In this document: positions 1-8,718 of the stretch, piece after piece
How positions within the stretch are numbered: position 1 is the stretch's first letter
How the letters are laid out: every line of letters starts with the position of its first letter
DNA from: Ensifer adhaerens
GTDB lineage: Bacteria; Pseudomonadota; Alphaproteobacteria; Rhizobiales; Rhizobiaceae
NCBI RefSeq assembly: GCF_028993555.1
Contig: NZ_CP118610.1
Location: forward strand, 1,798,001-1,862,000
Length of the DNA: 64,000 bases
Direction of reading: 5' to 3'
Notes under the pieces: generated by a model
What the model was told of the DNA's origin: nothing
The model's database searches: none
Seen by the model: only the letters and a program-made list of their open reading frames with translations
Program-made: the position numbers and the translations under genes

Positions 1-124
1 CGCCCGGCGGCTTCGTCAGCTGTGCGTCCCGCTCGCGCGCCGCGACCAGCGCTGCCGCATCCGGCCCCGGCAGGTTGCGCAACAATTCGCGGAAATCATC
101 AAACGGCAGGCCGCTGGCACTCAT
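1..124 (-). CDS. cobT: Nicotinate-nucleotide--dimethylbenzimidazole phosphoribosyltransferase, N-terminal part
   Basis: Only the first 41 codons lie in the window; the gene runs off the left edge. The product begins MSASGLPFDDFRELLRNLPG and continues to a TKPPG segment, which matches the N-terminus of CobT (named CobU in the Pseudomonas denitrificans/Ensifer nomenclature). The enzyme transfers phosphoribose from nicotinate mononucleotide to dimethylbenzimidazole, giving the alpha-ribazole-phosphate used for the lower ligand of cobalamin. It is divergent from the next gene, cobS, which uses the same lower-ligand intermediate, and this supports the call. No catalytic residues are visible because the C-terminal part is absent. 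Confidence 0.8.
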   Translation of the reverse strand, partial: MSASGLPFDDFRELLRNLPGPDAAALVAARERDAQLTKPPG

Positions 125-338
125 GCTGGGAATCCTTGCATATCGTGAATCTACGCTCCTCATAGAGGGCGTCGAATATTCGGGCAACGGCATTTGCGCC
201 AATCCGCGTCGCCGGCGCATGATCGACCGTCAGGTGGACGATTCGACGCACTGTGGTTTTGGATGCTCACCCTGCTCTCACTTGCGGGCGCCGGTGACAT
301 CTGCGATTGCGGCTGAAGGCCGGATCTTTGGAGGGGCC

Positions 339-1127
339 ATGGGCTTTCTGGGCGATTTCTGTGACGACGTGGCGCGCTCGATCGGCTTCCTGAGCCGCAT
401 TCCGATGCCGGCACGCCACTTCGTCGGATATGACGGGCGGCTGAACCGGGCCGTGCGCGCCTTCCCGCTCGCTGGCATCGTCATCGTCCTGCCCGCTGCC
501 GCCGCCGCCAGCGCGATGATCGCGCTGCAGGTGAGTTCGCTTTTTGCCGCCTTCGTCGTCGTCGCGCTCCAGGCGCTGCTGACCGGCGCGCTGCACGAGG
601 ATGGGCTTGGCGATACCGCCGACGGTTTCGGCGGCGGACGCGACCGCGACGCGGCGCTCGCGATCATGAAGGACAGCCGCATCGGCACCTATGCCGCCGT
701 CGCGCTCATTCTTTCCTTCGGCCTCCGGGTCTCGGCGCTTGCCTCCATCCTGCCGCTGTTCACGCCGCTCGGCGCCGGCATGGCGGTCCTTGGCGCCGCT
801 GCGCTCAGCCGCGCCGCCATGGTCTGGCACTGGTCCAGCCTGCCGCCAGCGCGCAGCGGCGGTGTTGCGGCGTCCGCCGGCGAGCCGGATCCGGGCGCTT
901 CCCGCTTCGCCCTCGCCTTCGGTCTTCTCGCAACGATGCTGCTCTTCTATTTCGCCAAGGTCCCGGCCCTCGGCCTGATCGCGACGCTCGGCGCCTTCTT
1001 CACTGCCGTCAAAGGCTTCGGCCGGCTCGCGGCCGCCAAGATCGGCGGGCACACCGGCGACACGATCGGCGCCACGCAGCAGCTTACGGAAATCGCCGTG
1101 CTCGGTGCCCTTGCGCTGACGGTTTGA
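339..1127 (+). CDS. cobS: Adenosylcobinamide-GDP ribazoletransferase (cobalamin synthase)
   Basis: A 262-residue polytopic inner-membrane protein that joins adenosylcobinamide-GDP to alpha-ribazole(-phosphate), the last assembly step of cobalamin (CobV in Ensifer naming). The N-terminus MGFLGDFCDDVARSIGFLSR and the acidic HEDGLGDTADGFGGG motif followed by DRDAALAIMKDSRIG are diagnostic; hydrophobic helices alternate with short loops along the chain. The reading frame is open far upstream (to 75), but the ATG at 339 was chosen because it follows a GGAGGGG ribosome site and begins the conserved domain. The roughly 210 bases back to cobT probably hold both divergent promoters. Confidence 0.93.
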   Translation: MGFLGDFCDDVARSIGFLSRIPMPARHFVGYDGRLNRAVRAFPLAGIVIVLPAAAAASAMIALQVSSLFAAFVVVALQALLTGALHEDGLGDTADGFGGGRDRDAALAIMKDSRIGTYAAVALILSFGLRVSALASILPLFTPLGAGMAVLGAAALSRAAMVWHWSSLPPARSGGVAASAGEPDPGASRFALAFGLLATMLLFYFAKVPALGLIATLGAFFTAVKGFGRLAAAKIGGHTGDTIGATQQLTEIAVLGALALTV

Positions 1128-1163
1128 AAGATCGATATAATCCGGGAAAAACTGGGCAACGCC

Positions 1164-1385
1164 ATGGAATCTCCCTGCATTCTCGTCTGTTCCATCGACG
1201 ACAAGACCGGCTACTGTTTCGGCTGTGGCCGAACGCGCGACGAGATCGGCCGCTGGACCCTCTATACCGATGCCGAACGTCGCAGCATCATGACGGTACT
1301 TCCCGCCCGCCTTGAAACCGTCGAACGTAAGCCCCGGCGCGAGACCCGCCGCAACCGCATGGCGAGGGAACGCGGAGAAGCATGA
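1164..1385 (+). CDS. DUF1289 family small Cys-rich protein
   Basis: A 73-residue protein whose first half carries the DUF1289 signature: SPC-I-VC near residue 3, then GYCFGCGRTRDEIGRW. The four cysteines (C-x3-C ... C-x2-C) suggest a small metal-binding site, although no function is established for the family. The tail is strongly basic. It lies 36 bases after cobS and overlaps the next gene by the ATGA arrangement (stop at 1383-1385, next start at 1382), so the two are translationally coupled. Confidence 0.82.
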   Translation: MESPCILVCSIDDKTGYCFGCGRTRDEIGRWTLYTDAERRSIMTVLPARLETVERKPRRETRRNRMARERGEA

Positions 1386-2083
1386 CCCGTCTCGCCATCC
1401 TGCTCTCGATCCTGGCCATTGGCCTCATCCTGTTGATCGTCAACCACGATGCCGGCCGCACCATGGGCCTTGCCAACGACGATTTCGGTCGCCTTGTGTC
1501 GCTCGGTGCCATCGCCACGCTGATCGGCGCCGGGGTCCTGCAAAGCCGCCGCCGTTTCGGTGAAGGGCTGCGCCAGGTCGCCATCTGGCTCCTCATCACA
1601 CTCGCCCTCGTATCCGCCTATGTCTATCGCTTCGAACTGCAGAGCTTCGGCAATCGCCTGCTCGCCGGCCTCGTCCCCGGTCGCGCGACCGTGATCACCG
1701 ACAGCGAGGGCCAGCAGGAAGTGGTGCTGCACAAGATGCTGAACGGCCACTTTGAAACCGGTGCCACCGTCAACGGCAAGGATATCAACATGCTGGTCGA
1801 TACCGGCGCCAGCAGCATCGCACTGACCTACGAGGATGCCGAACGGATCGGCCTCGACCCGGAAAACCTCAGCTACATCGTCACCGTCATGACCGCCAAC
1901 GGACGGGCACAGGCAGCACCGGTCATGCTCGAGGAAATCTCCGTCGGCCCGATCACCCGCCGCAACATCGGCGCGACGGTGGCCGCCAAGGGGCGGCTCG
2001 ACCAGAGCCTGCTCGGCATGAGCTTCCTGTCGACGCTGGAGATGCTGCAGATGCGCACCGACGAGCTGCGCCTGCGCGACTGA
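1382..2083 (+). CDS. TIGR02281-type retropepsin-like aspartic protease, membrane anchored
   Basis: A 233-residue protein with two or three hydrophobic segments in the first 80 residues, followed by a soluble domain that contains the aspartic protease active-site motif LVDTGASS (about residue 139) inside a hydrophobic beta context. Only one D-T-G motif is present, so like retroviral proteases it should act as a homodimer. The C-terminal LLGMSFLSTLEMLQMR segment is the usual second conserved block of this rhizobial family. Topology suggests a periplasmic catalytic domain. The substrate is unknown. Start codon overlaps the stop of the DUF1289 gene. Confidence 0.85.
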   Translation: MTRLAILLSILAIGLILLIVNHDAGRTMGLANDDFGRLVSLGAIATLIGAGVLQSRRRFGEGLRQVAIWLLITLALVSAYVYRFELQSFGNRLLAGLVPGRATVITDSEGQQEVVLHKMLNGHFETGATVNGKDINMLVDTGASSIALTYEDAERIGLDPENLSYIVTVMTANGRAQAAPVMLEEISVGPITRRNIGATVAAKGRLDQSLLGMSFLSTLEMLQMRTDELRLRD

Positions 2084-2122
2084 GCCACAGGCGCCAGAGC
2101 AAACCGCAGCGGCGGCCCGCCC

Positions 2123-2880
2123 TCAGTTTCTCAGCCGGTAGCCGGTGCGGAAGATCCAGGCGAGGATCGACATGCAGGCCGTCAGGAAGGCGATGATGAT
2201 CACCGCGCTGAAGATCGGGTTGACGTCGGAAACCTCGAAGAAGCTCCAGCGGAAGCCGCTGATCAGGTAAAGCACCGGATTGAAGTGGCTGACCGCCTGC
2301 CAGAAGGGCGGCAGCATCTTGATCGAATAGAAGCTGCCACCAAGAAAGACGAGCGGCGGGATCACCAGCATCGGGATCAGGTTCAACTGCTCGAAGTCCT
2401 TGGCCCAGATGCCGATGATGAACCCGAACAGGCTGAAGGAAATCGCCGTCAGAACGAAGAAGAAGACCATCACGAACGGATGCGCGATCGTCAGGTCGAC
2501 GAACAGCGAGGCCGTCAAAAGGATGATCGTGCCGATCATCAGCCCCTTGGTCGCCGCCGCCCCGACATATCCAAGCACGATCTCGACCATCGAGACCGGC
2601 GAGGACAGAACCTCATAGATCGTACCGGTGAATTTCGGGAAATAGATGCCGAAGGAACCGTTGCCGATGCACTGCGTCAGAAGCGTCAGCATCATCAGGC
2701 CGGGGGTGATGAAGGCGCCGTAGGAAACGCCGTCGATTTCCTGGATACGCCCGCCGATCGCGGCGCCGAAGACGATGAAATAGAGAGACGTGGAGATGAC
2801 GGGCGACACCACGCTCTGCAACAGCGTGCGGCGGGTGCGGGCCATCTCGAAGAAATAGATCGACTTGATCGCCTCGATGT

Positions 2881-2884
<4 letters not shown>
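2123..2884 (-). CDS. ABC-2 type transporter permease (YadH-like)
   Basis: A 253-residue integral membrane protein of the ABC-2 family, related to YadH, NodJ and other exporter permeases. About six hydrophobic segments are visible, with the conserved region around [17 protein letters not shown] and the C-terminal [15 protein letters not shown] motif. The start at 2884 overlaps the stop of the upstream ATPase gene by four bases (ATGA), so the two genes form one export system. Substrate cannot be read from the sequence. Confidence 0.88.
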
Positions 2885-3807
<923 letters not shown>

Positions 3808-3912
3808 GAAGCTGATCCGGATGCGGGGGGACAAGTCGGCAGGTTTCGCCTATATGGGGCAACTGAATGCGATTTGCATCCTACCGGATGGAAAAAACGG
3901 GGTGACGCTTCG

Positions 3913-4395
3913 TCAATGCGGCTGCGACAGACGCGCACCCGCCTCCGTGCCGCCGCCCGTTCGCGACGGTCGGTGCGCCACCAGCCGGTCATGGATGAGC
4001 ATCCCGAAAACCATCGCCGCCACGAAGAGCATCGTCGGCGGCAAACCGAGCGACAGCGAAGCGAGCGCCGGGCCCGGGCAGAGTCCCACCAGCCCCCAGC
4101 CGACACCGAAGATTGCCGCGCCGACAATCAGTCGCCTGTCGATGACCTGATTGTCCGGCAAATGGAAGGTTTCGTCGAACAAAGGATGCTTCAGCCGCCG
4201 CGTCAGCACGACACCAAGCGCAGAAACAAAGACAGCGCCGCCGAGCACAAAGGCAAGGCTCGGGTTCCAGTTGCCGGTGATATCCAGAAACGCCCGCACG
4301 CGCGCGGGGTCGAGCATGCCGGACAGCGAAAGACCGAAGCCGAACACGAGGCCGGAGAGAAGCGTTGCCGCGAGGCGAAAGAAGCCGCTGTTCAT
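3913..4395 (-). CDS. YeeE/YedE family membrane protein (DUF6691 half)
   Basis: A 160-residue membrane protein with four predicted helices. The motif GFGLSLSGMLDPARVRAFLD near the N-terminus and GVGWGLVGLCPGPALASL near residue 118 are typical of the second half of a split YeeE/YedE (TsuA-like) transporter, a family linked to uptake of thiosulfate and other sulfur species. It overlaps the other half by four bases, so both halves are probably made in equal amounts and work as one channel. Confidence 0.85.
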   Translation of the reverse strand: MNSGFFRLAATLLSGLVFGFGLSLSGMLDPARVRAFLDITGNWNPSLAFVLGGAVFVSALGVVLTRRLKHPLFDETFHLPDNQVIDRRLIVGAAIFGVGWGLVGLCPGPALASLSLGLPPTMLFVAAMVFGMLIHDRLVAHRPSRTGGGTEAGARLSQPH

Positions 4396-4799
4396 CCGAG
4401 CAAACCCATGACAAGGACCGTGACGATCGCCGCGGCCATGAAGGTAGCAACCGCGGCAATCGACCGCCGCGACAGCCTCGCAAGGCCAACGACGCCATGG
4501 CCACTGGTGCAGCCGGAGCCCATGCGCGACCCAAAGCCGACCAGCAGCCCGCCGGCCACCAGCAGCGGCCAGGAGGACGTGACAGTCACCACCGGCCAGG
4601 CGCCGAAGACGAGACGAAAAAGCAGCGGCCCCGCCATCAGCCCCAATATAAACAACGCGCCGGTGGAGGCCTGTACGCCCTGCAGCAGACGCCCGGCGAT
4701 ACCGCTGATCCCGGCCACCCGGCCGTTGGCAACCATCAGGATCGCTGCCGAAAGGCCGATCAACAGCCCGCCCGACAGCGCATTCCCGTATTCATTCAT
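4392..4799 (-). CDS. YeeE/YedE family membrane protein (N-terminal half)
   Basis: A 135-residue protein, four hydrophobic segments, with the diagnostic GSRMGSGCTSGHGVVGLARLS motif near residue 95, whose cysteine is the conserved thiol on the transport path in YeeE. It overlaps both neighbours by four bases: the repressor gene upstream and the second half-transporter downstream. The three genes are therefore one tightly coupled operon (repressor, half 1, half 2), an arrangement found for reactive-sulfur stress loci controlled by BigR. Confidence 0.87.
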   Translation of the reverse strand: MNEYGNALSGGLLIGLSAAILMVANGRVAGISGIAGRLLQGVQASTGALFILGLMAGPLLFRLVFGAWPVVTVTSSWPLLVAGGLLVGFGSRMGSGCTSGHGVVGLARLSRRSIAAVATFMAAAIVTVLVMGLLG

Positions 4800-5128
4800 G
4801 TTTTCGAACCATCCCGACAGAAGATTTGATAGAGCGCACCAACCAGACGCGCCACCTTGTCGTGGCTAAGCCGATAGAACACCTGCTTGGCCTGCCGACG
4901 CGTCGAGACAATGCCGGCATCGCGCAACACGGTCAATTGCTGCGAGAGGGTCGGCTGGCGAATGCCCAGGCTCTCTTCGAGTGCCGCCACCGAGTGCTCA
5001 CCCTCCAGCAAGGCGCTCACGATCAGCAGTCTGTTTCGGTTGGCGAGAGTTCTCAGTATCTTTGAAACTTCGGCGGCGTGCACGGCCATATCCGTACGCA
5101 CCCCCGGAAATTGCATAACAGTTCCCAT
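4796..5128 (-). CDS. ArsR-family repressor, BigR/SqrR-like but lacking one sensor cysteine
   Basis: A 110-residue winged-helix regulator. The recognition region RQPTLSQQLTVLRDAGIVSTRR and the following KQVFYRL match BigR/SqrR-type sulfane-sulfur sensors. The ATG at 5128 was chosen because a strong AGGAGGAAG site lies just upstream; in-frame ATG 5170 lacks this. A single cysteine is present, in the C-terminal IFC motif (residue 104). The position of the first sensor cysteine of BigR holds serine (RLLIVSALLEGEHSV). It probably autoregulates the operon with the two YeeE/YedE genes. Confidence 0.82.
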   Translation of the reverse strand: MGTVMQFPGVRTDMAVHAAEVSKILRTLANRNRLLIVSALLEGEHSVAALEESLGIRQPTLSQQLTVLRDAGIVSTRRQAKQVFYRLSHDKVARLVGALYQIFCRDGSKT

Positions 5129-5207
5129 AGCTTCCTCCTGTCGTTGCCCAAGGAGTGAGTGGAGCCCCAATGCTTGCTGCGGTTATGCTGACTACTATCC
5201 GTGATTG

Positions 5208-5247
5208 TTCTACGAAGTAATATAATATCGTAATACTTATTAATAAA
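5208..5247. promoter_or_regulatory. AT-rich promoter/operator region of the sulfur-stress operon
   Basis: An almost pure A/T stretch in otherwise GC-rich DNA, about 90 bases upstream of the repressor start. It contains repeated TAATA units and an imperfect dyad around GTAATATAATATCGTAATAC. BigR-type repressors are known to bind AT-rich dyads that overlap their own promoter, so this is the natural operator candidate. The exact half-sites cannot be assigned by eye. Confidence 0.35.
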
Positions 5248-5609
5248 CCAGACGAAACATGACAGCGCGATCGGCGCTAGTGCCCCTTACCTGTCGGTTT
5301 GCTGTCAAATCATATAGAAAATTCAGGTCGTTACAACGCGGCTGCTACAAGGGCCAAAACGCCATATTTGGGGCAACCGCGCGGAAGATTCAGGTCAGGC
5401 ATAAAACTTCTGGTGTAGTGACCCGAAATGGGAAGCTGCAATGATGCTTACCGGGGGCATCGGCCCCAGCGCCTGCGCCGGAATTTCGACACCGGCCTGG
5501 CGCCGGCCGAACCCAGAGATCAACCATTATCCGGCGAGCGATCTCCAAATGAATCGTCGTCAGTCCCGTTCCCCAATCCCGTTCCGTTGTCACGAAACGG
5601 TGATGGTCT

Positions 5610-5730
5610 TCGAGCAATTTGCTCGCGCGGCGCGCTATCGCCCTTTTGATTTGCGCTCGTGATTTGCACGCCGGAGCCTCCCCCTTTTGCTCCGGTTGTT
5701 GGGCCGGCCTCCCCGCCGGCCTCTTTTTTG
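5610..5730 (+). ncRNA. Candidate trans-acting small RNA with two CU-rich loops
   Basis: There is no plausible gene between the repressor start (5128) and the extensin-like gene end (5777), yet the plus strand carries three successive perfect stems. The first is a CGAGCAA/TTGCTCG stem at 5611-5625. The second is CCGGAGC (5671-5677) with GCTCCGG (5689-5695), and its loop is CTCCCCCTTTT. The third is GGCCGGC (5702-5708) with GCCGGCC (5715-5721), loop CTCCCC, followed by a T-rich tail. Both loops are complementary to Shine-Dalgarno sequences, as in rhizobial sRNA families with anti-SD loops (alpha-r14 type). The 5' end is a guess. Nothing else is seen in 5250-5610. Confidence 0.45.
5702..5730 (+). 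terminator. Intrinsic terminator of the candidate sRNA
   Basis: Seven-base-pair all-GC stem with a six-base loop followed directly by TCTTTTTT. The T-tract is only on the plus-strand side, so it ends a rightward transcript, although no rightward coding gene lies upstream within 3 kb. Confidence 0.7.
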
Positions 5731-5776
5731 CCCGCCTGCGATTTCGCAGACGGCAGCAGGAAGGCGCGCACCCAGG

Positions 5777-7033
5777 TCAGTCGCAGTGACGATAGCCGGT
5801 CTTGCGGGTTCTCAGATCGAAGTGGAAATGGTCCTTGTGGAACGGGTCGCTGCCCGGTCCGAGCACGGTGTTGAAGTATTTGCAGCTATCGGAGCGAACG
5901 GCCTTCAACAGCCCCTTTTCACGGAAGGCGAAAAAGCCCGGCTTGCGGACGTCGATTTCCTTACCGTTCTTCAGCACGAACTTGCCGACATCGATGGCGT
6001 TGCCGCGCGCATGTTCGGACATCGGGTTGCCGCGGCGGGAATTCATCGTGCGGCAGGAATAGCCGCCGAGCGGCTTGATGGTCTTTACGCCAGACCAGTA
6101 GCGGTAGCGCGACGATGGCGCGAGCTCGTACTTCACCCACTTGGCGAAGGCCTCCGTCACCTCGCAGTTAAGCTTGACCGCCGGCTTCACGCCGATGCCG
6201 CCGGAGAGACCGCTGAGTTCGATCGGATAGTCGATCCCGCAGGAAGGCCCGTTACTGATGCGCGGAATATCGCGGAACTGGACGCCGAGCTTTCTCAAGC
6301 GCTGACGGCAGGCGATCTCCGAGCCCGGCATTTCACCGGTGTAGTCGGGCGTCGACATAGGGTTGCGTACGCGCGGCAGCATGGCGACCTGCTGCGGTTC
6401 CTGCGCCCGCTGCATTGCGCGCTGCGCTTCCATGGCACGGGCACGCTGCGCCTCTTCGGCCGCAGCCTTCTCGGGAGAAAGCGGCGGCAGGTCCGGATCA
6501 TAGCCAAGGTTCGCCTCATCCGCGGGCGCAGCTCCGGATGCCCCGCCGAGCTGGCGCACATTGTCTTCGCCGATGCCGTCGACCACCGGCTGGCTGGAAT
6601 TACCCTCGGCGATCTCGTTGCTCTGCTCCTGCGCCAGGCCGACGACCGGCTGCTCGACGCCGAGCATGGCATCCATGTTGACGCCTTCATCGGGGATGGC
6701 CGTAGAACCCGCATTCGCCGGCTGCGCACCGGAGGAGACCGCCTCGTCACTATCGATCATCGGCAGCGAGCGCCGCGTTTGTCGAGGCGCCGCCTGCGCA
6801 GGAGAAATATAATCGGGATTGCCGCTGCCCATCGAAGCCGATGTGGTAGCGGGATAGGCAGCCACTTCTTCCTGCGGCACCGCGTCGACCGGGACCGGCC
6901 CGATCGAACCGACCCGGGAGCCGCCATCGATACGACTGGGCGGCGATAGCGCGTCATCGGTCGAACAGGCGACAAGCGATAGTGACAGAACGAGTGCTGT
7001 CAGCGGGCGATGGAGACGAGTGACATACGCCAT
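5777..7033 (-). CDS. Extensin-like (M15/VanY-related) lipoprotein
   Basis: A 418-residue protein. The start at 7033 follows GAGGAAGG and opens a lipoprotein signal ending in LVAC at about residue 24. Residues 30-220 are low-complexity and rich in Pro, Ala, Gln and Glu. The last 190 residues are the extensin-like C-terminal domain, with SEHARGNAIDVG and HKDHFHFDL, which resemble the zinc-ligand motifs (SxHxxGxAxD and HxxHxH) of M15 D,D-carboxypeptidases. Six cysteines in this domain could pair in the periplasm. A role in peptidoglycan trimming is likely but inferred. The frame is open further upstream, but that part has no signal sequence. Confidence 0.82.
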   Translation of the reverse strand: MAYVTRLHRPLTALVLSLSLVACSTDDALSPPSRIDGGSRVGSIGPVPVDAVPQEEVAAYPATTSASMGSGNPDYISPAQAAPRQTRRSLPMIDSDEAVSSGAQPANAGSTAIPDEGVNMDAMLGVEQPVVGLAQEQSNEIAEGNSSQPVVDGIGEDNVRQLGGASGAAPADEANLGYDPDLPPLSPEKAAAEEAQRARAMEAQRAMQRAQEPQQVAMLPRVRNPMSTPDYTGEMPGSEIACRQRLRKLGVQFRDIPRISNGPSCGIDYPIELSGLSGGIGVKPAVKLNCEVTEAFAKWVKYELAPSSRYRYWSGVKTIKPLGGYSCRTMNSRRGNPMSEHARGNAIDVGKFVLKNGKEIDVRKPGFFAFREKGLLKAVRSDSCKYFNTVLGPGSDPFHKDHFHFDLRTRKTGYRHCD

Positions 7034-7291
7034 ACCGAACTGCGCCTTCCTCAAGACGGCCAGCAGACCGCCATTCATTACCCCGCCGCCCCCCGCAACG
7101 GCGCGCCAACCGGCACGCAATGATCGCTGCAGCACTCGCAAGTGCTGCCTTTCGCCTGTGTCGCAAACCGGGCACAGCAATCGAAAGGCCAGACTTCGCA
7201 GGCATTTTATTCAAATACGGTAAACGAAGCCTTGCGGCCGATACCCGCGATCGAGGGTGGCGGGCTTACCGTTCTGGCTGACTGCCGACAA

Positions 7292-7324
7292 CAAAAGGCC
7301 CGCGTCCTTGCCGGACGCGGGCCT
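7292..7324 (-). terminator. Intrinsic terminator after the Kazal-domain gene
   Basis: An 11-12 bp GC stem (GGCCCGCGTCC and its complement, loop of about four bases) which, read on the minus strand, is followed by TTTTGTTG. It lies 30 bases beyond the stop of the minus-strand Kazal gene. The plus-strand side has a weaker CCTTTA tail, so it may act in both directions. Confidence 0.75.
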
Positions 7325-7352
7325 CCTTTATCGATTGTCGATCCGCTTGATG

Positions 7353-7904
7353 TCAGCGGCACTCGCCGCGATGCACGATCCGGAAGCCCGCGCCACCAGC
7401 CTCGCAGGCGTTCGAGAAGGTTTCCATCCGCCCGCCGCGCTGGCCGCAGACCGGCGCGAATTCGCGGGTGCAGAACTGCCCTTCCGAGGGGCGATCGTCG
7501 CCGCGACGGCATTCGCCGCTGCCGATGACCTGGAAGCCCTCAGCGCGGGCCTGGCAGGCGTTGGGGAAGGTCTGCGTGTTGCGGCCACGCTGGCCGCAGA
7601 CCGGCATGTACTCCATGGTGCAGGCCTGCGGCGGGCGCACCGGCGGGCGGTTGTCCGGACGGCACTCGCCGCGATGGATGACGTTGAAGCCGTCGGCACG
7701 GGCCTGGCAGGAGTTCGAGAAGGTGCGCATGCGATTGCCGCGCTCACCGCAAACCGGCGCGTATTCCATCGTACAAACCGGCGGACGGATCGGCCGCGGC
7801 CCCGGGCGCGGCTCGTCGACGACGACGGTACAGGCCGAGAGAACGCCAAGCGCCAGCATCAGCACGGCGATCGGGCGCGTCAGAAGAAGTTTGAGAAGTG
7901 CCAT
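7353..7904 (-). CDS. Triple Kazal-like domain lipoprotein (putative protease inhibitor)
   Basis: A 183-residue protein with a lipoprotein signal (ALGVLSAC, lipid cysteine at residue 25) and then three near-identical modules of about 40 residues starting near residues 44, 93 and 143. Each has the pattern C-T-x-E-[YF]-x-P-V-C-G, TFxNxC and GEC. These are four-cysteine forms of the Kazal serine-protease-inhibitor fold; the P-V-C-G segment leads to the reactive loop in canonical inhibitors. Linkers are Pro/Arg-rich. The protein should be anchored to a membrane and exposed to the periplasm or cell surface. The target protease is unknown. Its own terminator lies downstream, so it is monocistronic. 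Confidence 0.85.
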   Translation of the reverse strand: MALLKLLLTRPIAVLMLALGVLSACTVVVDEPRPGPRPIRPPVCTMEYAPVCGERGNRMRTFSNSCQARADGFNVIHRGECRPDNRPPVRPPQACTMEYMPVCGQRGRNTQTFPNACQARAEGFQVIGSGECRRGDDRPSEGQFCTREFAPVCGQRGGRMETFSNACEAGGAGFRIVHRGECR

Positions 7905-8266
7905 GGATGTCCCCTCTTGTGCATGTTTCCTTCAATCGTGCCGATTAAAGGACAAAAACATGCAAAAATTCAAAGTGCTACAGCGGCCTTTTGCGCGTCC
8001 GACAGGACGCGCGGCGCTGTAGTGCAGCGGTCGGCAACCGGAACGACGCCCCGTCAAACACCTCCCGCTTCTCGCGTATCTATCCCCAGCCACGATCAGG
8101 TCAAGACGGAGATAATCGTCGTGCACGGTAACCGGAGGCGAGAGCGGCAGATAGGCCACAATCGTTGTCACAGGATTGCGATCACGGGCGCCCCATCGTT
8201 GCGACGACGCAGCAATCGAAGCCCGCGAGCGTGTCCGGTTTAGCTGGCTGACGAATGCTGGCGGCC

Positions 8267-8557
8267 TCAGATGAGCTTGACGCTTATCGTCGTCACTTCG
8301 CTCGCGATCGTTTTCAGCGCATCGAGAAACGGCACGTTCCCCTTCCCAGTCCGCAACCCCGACAATTCGTCGGAGTTCGAGAAGACGAGCGCGACATCGC
8401 CCGGCCACCCCGGTCCACCGCCCTCAAGGGCATCCCAGAACGCATCGAGGTTGCAGCCGAACATCCCGGCCCCTTCCGGCTCCGCGACATCGAGATAGCG
8501 CTGCCAGAATTCGGCGGCCGAGCGGATGCCTGTACAATCGATAACAACTTTCTTCAT
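8267..8557 (-). CDS. Barstar family ribonuclease inhibitor-like protein
   Basis: A 96-residue protein with the barstar pattern: N-terminal MKKVVIDCTGIRS, then FWQRYLDVAEPEG, then the FGCNLDAFWDALEGG block in which the first helix meets the RNase active site in Bacillus barstar. The start at 8557 removes a 34-codon upstream extension of the open frame that is not part of the fold. No barnase-like or polymorphic-toxin gene is adjacent, so this is an orphan immunity-type protein or a housekeeping inhibitor. Confidence 0.8.
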   Translation of the reverse strand: MKKVVIDCTGIRSAAEFWQRYLDVAEPEGAGMFGCNLDAFWDALEGGGPGWPGDVALVFSNSDELSGLRTGKGNVPFLDALKTIASEVTTISVKLI

Positions 8558-8718
8558 GTCCCGACCATGGCCACTGCTTGCAACGACAGTCAACTTTCCG
8601 ACCATCGCGCACGCCACTTTGCGCAGGGCATAAGCATGGGAAAAGCGCACGATCGGCATAGCGCGAAAAACTCGCGCGGCACGCCGCGCGGGTTTAACAA
8701 GGACTGCAAGGCTTGCGC

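Noticed and set aside
75..338. N-terminal extension of the cobS reading frame
   Set aside because: It lacks the family sequence and overlaps the divergent cobT start; the ATG at 339 has a strong ribosome site.
124..338. Cobalamin riboswitch before cobS
   Set aside because: No B12-box or recognisable riboswitch core in the 210-base interval on either strand.
5390..5617. A 75-codon minus-strand frame between the repressor and the extensin-like gene
   Set aside because: No domain, no ribosome site, biased composition; better explained as non-coding next to the candidate sRNA.
5600..5735. 6S RNA, tmRNA or SRP RNA at the orphan terminator
   Set aside because: No tmRNA acceptor end, SRP GNAR loop or 6S central bubble sequence was found.
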